The position numbers and the translations under genes were made by a program. A DNA stretch of 64,000 nt from an uncultured Pelagibacteraceae bacterium (GTDB lineage: Bacteria > Pseudomonadota > Alphaproteobacteria > Pelagibacterales > Pelagibacteraceae): positions 1 through 64,000 of the forward strand of contig CACAFC010000004.1 of NCBI GenBank assembly GCA_902531765.1. The letters are read 5' to 3'. The notes under the pieces are model-generated. The model had not been told where the DNA came from and did not search any database. It saw only the letters and a list, made by a program, of their open reading frames with translations. This document shows, piece after piece, positions 19,414-29,738 of the stretch. Position 1 is the first letter of the stretch, and every line of letters starts with the position of its first letter.

Positions 19414-21095
19414 AATAGACCCTCTATATCACCGTCTTTATTAAGCTTAATAGAGTCCGCTGCGGGCACTCTTGGAAGTCCTGGCATTGTCATGATTGCT
19501 CCACAAACAACTACAATAAATTCTGCACCTGATGAAAGCCTAATCTCTCTAATTGGTAAAGAATGACCTGTCGGAGCACCTTTTAGACTTGGATCTGTAG
19601 AAAAACTATATTGAGTTTTCGCAACACATATAGGTAATTCACCATACCCAGCTTCTTCAAAGTTTTTTAATTGATCTCTTATTTTTGTATCTGCGATAAC
19701 TTCATCAGCTCTATAGATCTCTTTTGCTATAGTTTCTATCTTTTTGAAAAGGGGAGTTTTACTTTCATATAAAAATTTAAATTTAGCTTCATTCTTCTCA
19801 CATAAATCTGTTACATGTTTAGCTAAATCTTTTGTTCCTTCACCACCATCAGCCCAATGTTTACAAATACTAGCATTTACTCCTAGCTTTTTACAGAACT
19901 CAACCAAAGCATTTACTTCTTTATCTGTGTCTTTTATAAAGTGATTTATGGCTACGGCCACTGGTAAATCAAATTTTTTTACGTTTTCAATATGTCTTTC
20001 AAGGTTTATCAATCCTTTCTTAAGTGCATCAACATTTTCAATTTTTAAATCATCTTTTGCAACACCACCATGCATCTTTAAAGCTCTTATAGTTGCAACT
20101 ATAACAACGCAACTTGGTTTTAAATTTGATTTTCTACATTTAATATCTAAAAATTTTTCAGCTCCTAAATCTGCACCGAAACCTGCTTCAGTTACAACAT
20201 AGTCAGCAAGTTTTAATCCAGCTTTAGTTGCAATTACTGAATTACATCCATGTGCAATATTTGCGAACGGTCCACCATGAATTATTGCAGGATTATTTTC
20301 CAATGTTTGTGTAATATTGGGTCTAATTGCTTCTTTGAGCAAAACAGTCATTGGTCCATGAGCATTTAAATCTTTAGCATAAATCGGTTTTTTCTCTCGA
20401 GTGTATGCTACTGTAATATTTCCGATCCTATTTTCTAAATCCTCAAGATTATTAGCAAGACAAAAGATAGCCATTATTTCAGAAGCAACTGTAATATCAA
20501 AACCATCTTCTCTTGGAAAACCATTAGCAACACCACCAAGATTAATATTTATTGATCTTAATGCTCTGTCGTTCATATCCATAACTCTTTTCCAAACGAC
20601 TCTTCTAACATCTATATTTAATTTATTTCCCCAGTAGATATGATTGTCAATTAATGCTGACAGAAGATTATGAGCAGATGTTATTGCGTGAAAATCTCCA
20701 GTGAAGTGAAGATTAATTTGTTCCATAGGGACTACTTGTGCATATCCACCTCCTGCAGCGCCACCTTTCATTCCAAAAGACGGACCCAGACTTGGTTCCC
20801 TTAAGCATACAATAGATTTTTTTCCAATTTTGTTTAATCCATCATTTAATCCAACTGAAGTAGTTGTTTTACCTTCTCCAGCAGGAGTTGGAGTTATTGC
20901 CGTAACTAAAATTAATTTACCATCTGGTTTATTTTTTAATGTATCCAAATATTCTAAGTTTATTTTTGCAATATGCCTCCCCATTGGACTAAAAGCCGAA
21001 CTTTCATCTGGAACATTTACCTTTGCTAAAATATCTCTAATTGGAAGCATTTTAGCCTCACGAGCAATTTGAATGTCTGATTTTATGTCGCTCAT
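19410..21095 (-). CDS. fhs: Formate-tetrahydrofolate ligase
   Basis: 561 aa; [67 protein letters not shown]. Confidence 0.95.
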   Translation of the reverse strand: MSDIKSDIQIAREAKMLPIRDILAKVNVPDESSAFSPMGRHIAKINLEYLDTLKNKPDGKLILVTAITPTPAGEGKTTTSVGLNDGLNKIGKKSIVCLREPSLGPSFGMKGGAAGGGYAQVVPMEQINLHFTGDFHAITSAHNLLSALIDNHIYWGNKLNIDVRRVVWKRVMDMNDRALRSININLGGVANGFPREDGFDITVASEIMAIFCLANNLEDLENRIGNITVAYTREKKPIYAKDLNAHGPMTVLLKEAIRPNITQTLENNPAIIHGGPFANIAHGCNSVIATKAGLKLADYVVTEAGFGADLGAEKFLDIKCRKSNLKPSCVVIVATIRALKMHGGVAKDDLKIENVDALKKGLINLERHIENVKKFDLPVAVAINHFIKDTDKEVNALVEFCKKLGVNASICKHWADGGEGTKDLAKHVTDLCEKNEAKFKFLYESKTPLFKKIETIAKEIYRADEVIADTKIRDQLKNFEEAGYGELPICVAKTQYSFSTDPSLKGAPTGHSLPIREIRLSSGAEFIVVVCGAIMTMPGLPRVPAADSIKLNKDGDIEGLF

Positions 21096-21219
21096 CGAAT
21101 ATTATAAAAATATAAAAAACTGGTCGATTAGTATCTCTTTTTAGAGCTTTTGGAAATATCTAAAAATTATATATAAAAAAAATATGAACTATTTATACTC
21201 ATTATTATAAAATTTCATT

Positions 21220-22476
21220 ATGCAAAAATATTCAGTTTTTAGTCTTGTTAAAAATGCGCTTTCAAATCATCAAAATTGGGACTTAGCTTGGAAAGACCCA
21301 ACACCTAAGAAAGAATATGATGTAGTAATTATCGGTGGCGGTGGCCACGGTTTAGCAACAGCATATTATTTAGCAAAAGAACATAACATTACCAATGTTG
21401 CTATAATTGAAAAAGGTTGGATTGGGGGAGGTAATGTTGGTCGAAACACCACAATAATTAGATCAAATTATATGCATGATGATAATGCATTATTCAGCGA
21501 ATTTGGAATGGATCTTTGGAGAAGAATGAGTCAAGATTTAAACTACAACGTAATGTTTTCTCCAAGAGGAATAATAAATCTCGCTCACTCAGATGCTCAA
21601 ATGAATACATATGCTCGAAGAGGGAATTCGATGAGATTAAATGGAATCGATGCAGTGCTATTAAACAGGGAAGAGGTTAAAGAAATTATTCCTATGGCTG
21701 ATTTTTCTGAGAATGTACGATTTCCAATCTTTGGTGGATTAATGCAGCCTAGTGCAGGAACAGCTAGACACGATGCTGTAGCTTGGGGTTATGCACGTCA
21801 AGCAGATGACATGGGCGTAGACATAATTCAAAACTGTGAAGTGATTGGGTTTGATGTGTCCGCAGGGAAAATTAATGGGGTTAGAACTTCTCGAGGAGAC
21901 ATTAAAGCAAAAAAAATTGGATTATGTGTTGCGGGCAGTACAAATATCTTAGCAGAAAAACTAAATATGACACTGCCAATTGAGACTCATCTACTACAAG
22001 CATGTGTATCTGAGCCTGTGAAACCAGTTTTAGATAAAGTAGTTACCTTTGGTGCCGGACATTTTTATATCAGCCAGTCTGACAAAGGAGAAATGGTAAT
22101 GGGTGGTGATCTTGATGGCTATAATAGTTATGCACAAAGAGGCAATCTTCCAACACTTCAACATGTTCTGACGGAAGGAATAGCAATGATGCCTTTCTTG
22201 AGTAAATTGAAAATGCTTAGAACCTGGGGTGGAATAATGGATATGTCTATGGACGGCTCACCAATAATAGATAAAACTCATATTGAAGGTTTGTATTTAA
22301 ATTGTGGTTGGTGCTATGGTGGATTTAAAGCAACACCTGCATCTGGCTGGACATTTGCACATACAATTGCACAAGATAGAGTTCATGAATTAAATGCAGG
22401 CTATAGTTTAAATAGATTTAATACTGGTCACTTACTAGACGAAAAGGGACTTGGTACAAAAACTTGGATTTCATAA
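21220..22476 (+). CDS. mgdA: N-methylglutamate dehydrogenase subunit A (SoxB-like)
   Basis: 418 aa DAO/SoxB-like protein (VVIIGGGGHGLATAYYLAKEHNITNVAIIEKGWIGGGNVGRNTTIIRSNY); first of four contiguous Sox-like genes. Confidence 0.82.
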   Translation: MQKYSVFSLVKNALSNHQNWDLAWKDPTPKKEYDVVIIGGGGHGLATAYYLAKEHNITNVAIIEKGWIGGGNVGRNTTIIRSNYMHDDNALFSEFGMDLWRRMSQDLNYNVMFSPRGIINLAHSDAQMNTYARRGNSMRLNGIDAVLLNREEVKEIIPMADFSENVRFPIFGGLMQPSAGTARHDAVAWGYARQADDMGVDIIQNCEVIGFDVSAGKINGVRTSRGDIKAKKIGLCVAGSTNILAEKLNMTLPIETHLLQACVSEPVKPVLDKVVTFGAGHFYISQSDKGEMVMGGDLDGYNSYAQRGNLPTLQHVLTEGIAMMPFLSKLKMLRTWGGIMDMSMDGSPIIDKTHIEGLYLNCGWCYGGFKATPASGWTFAHTIAQDRVHELNAGYSLNRFNTGHLLDEKGLGTKTWIS

Positions 22477-22746
22477 ATGCTCCATATCAAATGTCCACAC
22501 TGTGGAATTAGATCACAGAATGAGTTTTCATATGGTGGTGATGCAACTATCAAACGACCAGAATTAGGAAAAGAAATATCTGATCAAGATTGGGATAATT
22601 TTGTTTACAATAGAAAAAGCTTAAGAGGAAAGCATTGGGAGTTATGGCAACATTTATCAGGTTGTAGACAATGGATTAAAGTTCAAAGAGATACAGCTAC
22701 TCACGAAATTTTTAAAACACTCAAAGCTAACGAAGAAATTTCATAA
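22477..22746 (+). CDS. mgdB: N-methylglutamate dehydrogenase subunit B (SoxD-like)
   Basis: 89 aa SoxD-like (IKCPHCGIRSQNEFSYGGDA... LSGCRQWIKVQRDTATHEI). Confidence 0.85.
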   Translation: MLHIKCPHCGIRSQNEFSYGGDATIKRPELGKEISDQDWDNFVYNRKSLRGKHWELWQHLSGCRQWIKVQRDTATHEIFKTLKANEEIS

Positions 22747-25742
22747 TGACACAAAGTTTTAGATTAGAAAGTGGTGGATTAATAAATAGAGATAAAAAAA
22801 TTTCTTTTAAATTTAATGGTAAAAATTATTTTGGTTATGAAGGAGACACTCTTGCTTCTGCATTAATTGCCAATGGAGTTCATTTAATTGGAAGAAGTTT
22901 TAAATATCATAGACCGAGAGGTTTTTTTGGAGCTGGGGTTGATGAGCCATATGCAATAGTTCAATTATACAGAAACGGTGAAACAGAACCGAATATAAAA
23001 GCTACTGAACAAGAACTTTTTGAAGGTCTGGAAGCAAAAAGTGTTAATTGTTGGCCGAGTGTAAATTTTGATGTCGGAGCTATAAATAATTTTTTAAAGA
23101 TATTCCTTCCCGCTGGTTTTTATTACAAGACTTTTATGTGGCCAAAAAGTTTTTGGTATAAAATTTATGAACCATTTATCAGAAAAGCTGCTGGTTTAGG
23201 CACAGCATCTATAAAACATGATAAAGAAAGATATGAACACAAATATGAATATTGTGATTTGTTAATCACAGGCTCAGGTCCTTCGGGATTAGCAAGCGCC
23301 TACTCATCTGCAAAAAATGGCGCTAAAGTAATTCTCGCAGAGGACAAATCACGATTTGGAGGAACTCTATTAACAAGTGATGTCAATATAGGGAATCAAT
23401 CAGGTAAAGAGTGGGCAGATAGTATCATTTCAGAGCTTAAAGAAATGCCTAATGTTACTGTAAAAAACAGATCACAAGTTTTTGGTTACTATGATCATAA
23501 CATGTTAGTGATGTCTGAAAGAATAAGTGACCACTTACCAAAAACGAAAAAATATCATCCAAAACAAAGACTTTGGTATATTAGAGCAAAAGAAGTATTG
23601 ATTTCATCTGGATCAATTGAAAGACCAATTGTATTTGGCAATAATGATACCCCAGGTGTAATGTTGTCTTCAGCCGCCAAAGAATACATGAAAGTTTATG
23701 GTGTATTAGTTGGAAAAAAACCGCTTGTCTTTACAAACAATGATAGTGGTTATGAAACAGCCATTGAATTCAAAAAAAATGGTGTTGATCCAATAATTTT
23801 AGATACAAGAAAAGAACCTCAATCAGAGATTATTGAAGATGCAAAAAATATGAATATTAATATAAAAAATTCATATGTGGTAGTAGCTGCTCAAGGATAT
23901 AAAAAGGTAAAATCAGCTGACATAGCTAAAATTTCAGATGATAAAGAAGAACTTGGATCAGTTCAAAATATAAAATGTGATTGCATTTGTGTTTCTGGTT
24001 TTTGGACTCCCACAATTCATTTGGCATCACAATCAGGAAATAAAACAAAATTTAACGAGGAAATTGATGCATTCGTTCCTGGTGTATCTAAACAAAATGA
24101 AAAAACTTTAGGGGCTGCAAATGGGATTTACACTTTGGAAGAGACTTTAAAAGACTCATTTGAAAAAGGAAATCAAATTTCAAAAGAAATTACTAATAAT
24201 GATAACAAGGTTTCTTTTCCTAATGTTGTGGAAAAGAAATCTACAGTACATGATAAATTTTGGTGTGTGCCCTTACCAAAAGGAAAAAACTACAAAAGAT
24301 TTTTAGATTTCCAAAATGATGTTGCGGTTTCTGACATAGAGATAGCTCTTAAAGAAGGGTATAGATCTATTGAACATGTAAAAAGATATACTACACTTGG
24401 CATGGCTACTGACCAAGGTAAGACAAGTAATCTTAACGGTTTACAATTAGTATCGAAAATTGAGAATAAAGTTGTTCCAGCAGTTGGGCACACTACTTTT
24501 AGACCACCTTACTCACCAGTTTCTATTGGAGCAATCGTTGGAAGGGAAGTAGGAAAACATTCAAAACCAACTAGAAAATCTCCAATGCATTCATGGCATG
24601 AAAAAAATAATGCAGTCTTTGTTGATGCAGGTGTATGGTTAAGACCAAGATATTATAAACGTGGTGATGAAAATTTATTTGAGGCGTCAAAAAGAGAAGC
24701 TAAAAATGTAAGAACTAATGTTGGTGTTTGCGATGTCACCACTTTAGGTAAAATTGATATTAAAGGACCGGATGCAGCGGAGCTTCTAAATAGAGTTTAT
24801 ACAAATGCCTGGTTAAAACTACCAGTTGGCAAAGCACGATATGGTGTGATGTTGAGAGAAGATGGTATTGTTATGGATGATGGAACAACAACAAGAATAT
24901 CAGAAAATCATTACCATATGACCACTACAACAGCACAAGCTGCCAATGTTTTATCACATCTAGAATATTATCTACAACTAGTCTGGCCAGAGCTAAATGT
25001 TAATGTAGTTTCAACGACTGAACAATGGGCAGGAGCTGCAATTGCTGGACCAAAATCTAGAGAAGTATTAAAAAAACTTTTTCCAAATTCTGATGTAACG
25101 AATGAAGGACTTCCTTTTATGGGTTATATGGAAGCTGATTTGTTTGGAGTAAAGGCTAAAATTTTCAGAATTTCATTCTCTGGTGAACTTGCATACGAAG
25201 TAAATGTTGAGTCAGATTATGGATATTTTATGTGGGAAAAAATAATAGAAGCTGGAGAACAGTTTGGAATTCAACCATATGGAACAGAAGCACTTTCAAC
25301 TTTAAGGATTGAGATGGGACATGTCGCAGGTTCAGAGCTTGATGGAAGAACTATTCCTTATGACAATTCTCTTGAGGGACTTCTTAGCAAAAAGAAAGAT
25401 TTTATTGGAAAAAGATCTTTATCAAGAAAAGCTTTTGCAGCTGAAGATAGACAAAAAATTGTTGGTGTTGTCCCATTAGATAAAAAAACAAGCATCCCAG
25501 AGGGATCTCATTTAGTTAAAGATTCAAATGCACCACTTCCAAACCCAAAATTAGGTTATATTTCAGCTTCATGCTGGAGTGTTGAACATGATAATCCATT
25601 TTCTTTAGCAATTTTAAAAGATGGTAAGAATATGATAGGAGAAAAGTTATTTGTTATGTCTCCTTTAAAAAATAAAGTAATCCCAGTCGAGATAGTGTCT
25701 TCACATTATGTTGACCCAAAAGGTGAGCGAGTTAGATCATGA
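22746..25742 (+). CDS. mgdC: N-methylglutamate dehydrogenase subunit C (SoxA-like)
   Basis: 998 aa SoxA-like: GR.FKYHRPRGFFGAG N-terminal motif, central FAD domain, C-terminal GcvT-like region. Confidence 0.85.
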   Translation: MTQSFRLESGGLINRDKKISFKFNGKNYFGYEGDTLASALIANGVHLIGRSFKYHRPRGFFGAGVDEPYAIVQLYRNGETEPNIKATEQELFEGLEAKSVNCWPSVNFDVGAINNFLKIFLPAGFYYKTFMWPKSFWYKIYEPFIRKAAGLGTASIKHDKERYEHKYEYCDLLITGSGPSGLASAYSSAKNGAKVILAEDKSRFGGTLLTSDVNIGNQSGKEWADSIISELKEMPNVTVKNRSQVFGYYDHNMLVMSERISDHLPKTKKYHPKQRLWYIRAKEVLISSGSIERPIVFGNNDTPGVMLSSAAKEYMKVYGVLVGKKPLVFTNNDSGYETAIEFKKNGVDPIILDTRKEPQSEIIEDAKNMNINIKNSYVVVAAQGYKKVKSADIAKISDDKEELGSVQNIKCDCICVSGFWTPTIHLASQSGNKTKFNEEIDAFVPGVSKQNEKTLGAANGIYTLEETLKDSFEKGNQISKEITNNDNKVSFPNVVEKKSTVHDKFWCVPLPKGKNYKRFLDFQNDVAVSDIEIALKEGYRSIEHVKRYTTLGMATDQGKTSNLNGLQLVSKIENKVVPAVGHTTFRPPYSPVSIGAIVGREVGKHSKPTRKSPMHSWHEKNNAVFVDAGVWLRPRYYKRGDENLFEASKREAKNVRTNVGVCDVTTLGKIDIKGPDAAELLNRVYTNAWLKLPVGKARYGVMLREDGIVMDDGTTTRISENHYHMTTTTAQAANVLSHLEYYLQLVWPELNVNVVSTTEQWAGAAIAGPKSREVLKKLFPNSDVTNEGLPFMGYMEADLFGVKAKIFRISFSGELAYEVNVESDYGYFMWEKIIEAGEQFGIQPYGTEALSTLRIEMGHVAGSELDGRTIPYDNSLEGLLSKKKDFIGKRSLSRKAFAAEDRQKIVGVVPLDKKTSIPEGSHLVKDSNAPLPNPKLGYISASCWSVEHDNPFSLAILKDGKNMIGEKLFVMSPLKNKVIPVEIVSSHYVDPKGERVRS

Positions 25743-26326
25743 GTTTAATTTCTGCACTAGCCAATGTTCACCATCAAGGACAATTTGGAGACTTTGAGGA
25801 CAAAAAAAGGGATAACCTTTTGAAAATCTCAGAGAAAAAAAATTTATTAATTGTGCAAATTGTACAGTTCAAAAATTCTAGTATTCCAATTGAAAGTATT
25901 GATATTGATGGTTTAAAACTAAAAGACTCTTCATTGAATGTGGCTTTTAATGAAAATACAAGAATCTTATGGAATGGCCCAAAAAATTGGCTGCTAGTAT
26001 CTTCAAAAAAAGATTTAATCAAAAGTATTTCTTTAACATGTAAGGAAACAGATTTTGCAGTTACTGATTTATCTCATTCAAGAGCAGTAATTGAAATAGA
26101 GGGCAATTATGTATTAGAAGTTTTAAAGAAAGGATCACCATTTAATTTTGATATTTTGAATAAGAATAATTCAATAAATTCTCTTTATAATAATATTGCT
26201 TTCACAGTAGATTTGCTTAATGACAAACCATTAAAGGTAAGGTTATTTGCGTTAAGAAGTTTTGGAGAGTCTTTGTACCATTCTATTACTGATGCATCCC
26301 TAGAGTTTGGTTACGAAAATAGATAA
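25739..26326 (+). CDS. mgdD: N-methylglutamate dehydrogenase subunit D (SoxG-like)
   Basis: 195 aa SoxG-like, overlaps mgdC stop by 4 nt (ATGA). Confidence 0.8.
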   Translation: MSLISALANVHHQGQFGDFEDKKRDNLLKISEKKNLLIVQIVQFKNSSIPIESIDIDGLKLKDSSLNVAFNENTRILWNGPKNWLLVSSKKDLIKSISLTCKETDFAVTDLSHSRAVIEIEGNYVLEVLKKGSPFNFDILNKNNSINSLYNNIAFTVDLLNDKPLKVRLFALRSFGESLYHSITDASLEFGYENR

Positions 26327-26332
26327 CCTAGA

Positions 26333-27229
26333 TTAATCTCTAGTAGCTATATAAACTCCTATTGAGGTTATCAAAAAACCTAAAAGATCAGTTCCTGTTA
26401 AGTTTTCCTTTAAAAAAAACCAAGCCATCAAAGCAGATGTTGTAGGGATTAGAAAAAAAATTGAGACTGTCTTACTCGCAGAATTTTTTTTGATTAAAAA
26501 CATTAAAATTGTAAAAGCACCAAAAGACACAAGAAGTATTTGATGACCCATTGCTAGAAAAAATGATTTTGTGAAGGCTATGTATGGTTTTGCAAAAAAT
26601 ATTACTACCAAGATATGGAAAAAACAGCCTCCTACAGCTTGATAAAAATTACTTACGGACAAAGGTAAATTATTACTTAATTTTTTTTGCCAAATTGTTG
26701 ATGCTGTTATTGAAACTAACGCTATTATTGTAGCAATTAGCCCAAGAAATGGAATCTTCGATCCTAGATCTAATCCTAAAACTAGTGTTGCACCAAAAAA
26801 TCCAAGCAAAACACCAATCCATTGTTTAAAAGTTACCTTTTCATTTAAGATTGGTCCACTAAGAATATTTGTTAAGATTGGTTGAAGAGTTACAATTAAT
26901 GCAGCAATACTCGTAGGCATACCAATAGAAATAGAGTAGAAAACTCCTCCTAGATATAAACCATGGAAAAGTATACCACTTAGGACTGATTCAATTAAGT
27001 TTTTTCTTTTTATTATAATCGAATAATTAGAATAAATTGAGAATAATAAAAATCCAACTGCTACAAAAAAAAAACGAAAAGCCAGTGCAGCAAATGGATC
27101 ACTATTATCAATGATAGGTTTAGTAGTTATAAACGCAGATGACCAAAGGATAATAAAAATAAAAGGAAAAATTTTGATCATGTTAAAAAATGACGTAAAA
27201 TAAGATGAATTATCACAATATTTAATCAA
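26333..27229 (-). CDS. EamA/DMT family transporter
   Basis: 298 aa, multiple TM segments in EamA-type layout (ALAFRFFFVAVGFLL; LQPILTNILSGPILNEKVTFKQWIGVLLGFFG). Confidence 0.82.
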   Translation of the reverse strand: MIKYCDNSSYFTSFFNMIKIFPFIFIILWSSAFITTKPIIDNSDPFAALAFRFFFVAVGFLLFSIYSNYSIIIKRKNLIESVLSGILFHGLYLGGVFYSISIGMPTSIAALIVTLQPILTNILSGPILNEKVTFKQWIGVLLGFFGATLVLGLDLGSKIPFLGLIATIIALVSITASTIWQKKLSNNLPLSVSNFYQAVGGCFFHILVVIFFAKPYIAFTKSFFLAMGHQILLVSFGAFTILMFLIKKNSASKTVSIFFLIPTTSALMAWFFLKENLTGTDLLGFLITSIGVYIATRD

Positions 27230-27294
27230 TATTAAAGCTTATTTTGGACAATTTATTAATTGTAGCTTTAGACCAAATCAAATAATTTTAACCT

Positions 27295-27693
27295 GTGATT
27301 TTAAGATTTTTAAAAATTAGTTTATTTCTCTCGTCATTTTTATTTTTGACAGGTTTTGTTCCTTTACCAGCTGTTTTGGGACCTGCAATCACAGCAGCTA
27401 CATCAGGAAATTTGGTTAAAGCTACCGCTCAACTAGTCTTTGATTATGAATTTAAAAAAAAAACAGGCAAAAGCTCTCTTGGCTATATTACAGATGAAGT
27501 ATCAAAAAATAATCAAGAAAACCATATTAATAAAGATTTTAAAGATTTAATTGAAAAAAGAGTTGAAATAGTTCACCAAAAACTGGTCGATCAAAATAAT
27601 GAATCAAAAGTAATTAAAGATTTTAAACTTTTAGTTGAAAAAAGAGTTGAATTAACTCATAAAAAGTTAAAACAACAAAAAATTAATCAGTAA
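27295..27693 (+). CDS. Hypothetical protein, GTG start
   Basis: 132 aa, signal-like N-terminus, internal repeat DFKDLIEKRVEIVHQKL / DFKLLVEKRVELTHKKL. Confidence 0.5.
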   Translation: MILRFLKISLFLSSFLFLTGFVPLPAVLGPAITAATSGNLVKATAQLVFDYEFKKKTGKSSLGYITDEVSKNNQENHINKDFKDLIEKRVEIVHQKLVDQNNESKVIKDFKLLVEKRVELTHKKLKQQKINQ

Positions 27694-28099
27694 GATTTAA
27701 AAGAATTAATTTTTTTTGGTTTGTTTCTTTACACCATAACTCATAACTTTCACACATTCTCCATAAATGATCAAACGCACGTTGAGAAATTTCTAAAGGA
27801 AAATGACTTTTAGTGTAATAAAGCTCTGGGTATTGGATTAATTGTTTAATCATCATTTCTCTTTGTATTTTTAGTAATCTCATTGTCTCTTCAGGAATTT
27901 TTTCATTGTTTTTCTCTAATTCCTCAAACCAATTGTCATGAAATTTACCACTACTTACTTCTTTGTAGGTTTCTGATCCAATAAAACCATCTATGGCATC
28001 TATATTAGAAAAACCATTATTTTTTTTTTTAATTTTTGAAACTTCTAAATAAATCTTTTCTGCTACATATAAGATGTATGGTTTATCTTTAGACTTCAT
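27683..28099 (-). CDS. Conserved hypothetical protein
   Basis: 138 aa ORF directly abutting the racemase-like gene on the same strand. Confidence 0.55.
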   Translation of the reverse strand: MKSKDKPYILYVAEKIYLEVSKIKKKNNGFSNIDAIDGFIGSETYKEVSSGKFHDNWFEELEKNNEKIPEETMRLLKIQREMMIKQLIQYPELYYTKSHFPLEISQRAFDHLWRMCESYELWCKETNQKKLILLNLTD

Positions 28100-28845
28100 T
28101 ACTTGCGGTATTTTTTCATAGCCGCATTGGCTAGTATCAAATTTGGATCTAAAAAAATTTTTGAAGTTTTTACTTTTTTAATGGATTTAAATGCGAAAAT
28201 AGCAATTGGCAATTCAGTACAGCCTAAAATTATTTTTTTACATTTTTTTTTGATTAAATAATTTATGGCTGGTTTAATAATCTTACTAGCAGCCTTAACA
28301 TTACCCATTTTAACAAATTTTATTGCTTTATTAACAGAATTTTTTTGTAGAGAAGTATTTGGAAAAATAAGATTATAATTTTTATCAAAAAATTTATTAT
28401 AAACTCCTGTATTTAAAGTGCCTTCAGTTGCTAATAATCCAATTGATGAATTTTTTTTGCATGTTTTTATTGTATGAGCAAATACCTCTTTAGGCATGTT
28501 GATAATTGGCAATTTTACTTTCTTTCTTAAGTCGTCATACCAATAGTGAGCTGTATTACACGGTATAACAATAAACTTACACTTACTTTTTTTGAGTATA
28601 CTACATCCATGTAATAAACTTTTTAATACAAGTGAGTATTTTTTTTCGATTTTTTTATTTTTTTTTCGATTAGATAAATTCTTAGTGTGAACACCTATCG
28701 ACTCTGGTCTTCCAGGAATATTTGATTTGTTGAAAAGGAGAAATAATGGATATTCTTGATCAATTTTTCCTCGATAAAGAATTGCAAGTTTGTTGCAAAA
28801 GTCCAGGCCAGCTTGTGTGCCCATTCCACCTAAAATCCCAATCAT
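28099..28845 (-). CDS. Aspartate/glutamate racemase family protein
   Basis: 248 aa; IGILGGMGTQAGLDF, VIPCNTAHYWYDDL, ILGCTELPIA. Confidence 0.85.
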   Translation of the reverse strand: MIGILGGMGTQAGLDFCNKLAILYRGKIDQEYPLFLLFNKSNIPGRPESIGVHTKNLSNRKKNKKIEKKYSLVLKSLLHGCSILKKSKCKFIVIPCNTAHYWYDDLRKKVKLPIINMPKEVFAHTIKTCKKNSSIGLLATEGTLNTGVYNKFFDKNYNLIFPNTSLQKNSVNKAIKFVKMGNVKAASKIIKPAINYLIKKKCKKIILGCTELPIAIFAFKSIKKVKTSKIFLDPNLILANAAMKKYRK

Positions 28846-28945
28846 TTTAGTTTTATTTATCTGATTTAAAATTTTTTTATTGGCTACAAATATACAAATA
28901 TAATCTAATTGTAAATCTTATAGCCAATAATTTATATAATGAAAA

Positions 28946-29152
28946 TTATGCAGTTTTTAAGTTAACTGCTGAAGGACCTTTGGGACCATCTTCAACATCG
29001 AAAGTCAAAGCTTGACCCTCATCTAAACCGTTCATACCAGCATCTCTTACAGCTGAAACATGTACAAACACATCTTTTTCTTTATCTTCCCTTTCAATAA
29101 AACCAAAACCTTTGGTTGGATTGAACCATTTTACTTTTCCTTGTAGACTCAT
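28946..29152 (-). CDS. Cold-shock protein (CspA family)
   Basis: 68 aa; [31 protein letters not shown]. Confidence 0.95.
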   Translation of the reverse strand: MSLQGKVKWFNPTKGFGFIEREDKEKDVFVHVSAVRDAGMNGLDEGQALTFDVEDGPKGPSAVNLKTA

Positions 29153-29270
29153 ATTTTTTCTTCTTACTTTATTGTTTATTAATTTATTACTTATAATTAA
29201 GTAATAATGTCTTTCTTTATAATTTAATCAGTTTTGTCAACAAAATAGATTGTTGATTGAAAATTTAATC

Positions 29271-29738
29271 TTAAGTGTTGTTTATTATTTTTGATAAATA
29301 AATTGAATTTTTATCCTCTTTATAATGAGCAAATGGTTTACAGGGCTTAAATCCGCATAAATCAAATAACTTTCTGGCTGGTTTGAAGAATATTCCAGCT
29401 CCAGTTTCTATACTTATTCGTTTAATATTTAATTCTTTGGCTTCATCAAATAAATGATTAATAAGTTTAATTCCATTTCCTTTATTTCTGAAGTTATCAT
29501 GTAATCTTATTGATTTAAATTCACCGTGGTCTTTATCCAAAATTTTAAGAGCACCACAACCCATCAATTTATCATCATGCCATAAGCTCCAAAACTTGAT
29601 AGATGGCACTTTTAAACCCTCAATATCCAAAACATGTGCACTTCCCTCAGGTGAAGCATCTCTAAGTTCTACAAAATGTTTTTTTAAAAGTTCATTAACT
29701 TCTAAATTTTCAAAGTTACCCTCAATAGTTTTAAACAT
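29271..29738 (-). CDS. GNAT-family N-acetyltransferase
   Basis: 155 aa; GCGALKILDKDHGEFKSIRLHDNFRNKGNGIKLINHLFDEA. Confidence 0.8.
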   Translation of the reverse strand: MFKTIEGNFENLEVNELLKKHFVELRDASPEGSAHVLDIEGLKVPSIKFWSLWHDDKLMGCGALKILDKDHGEFKSIRLHDNFRNKGNGIKLINHLFDEAKELNIKRISIETGAGIFFKPARKLFDLCGFKPCKPFAHYKEDKNSIYLSKIINNT

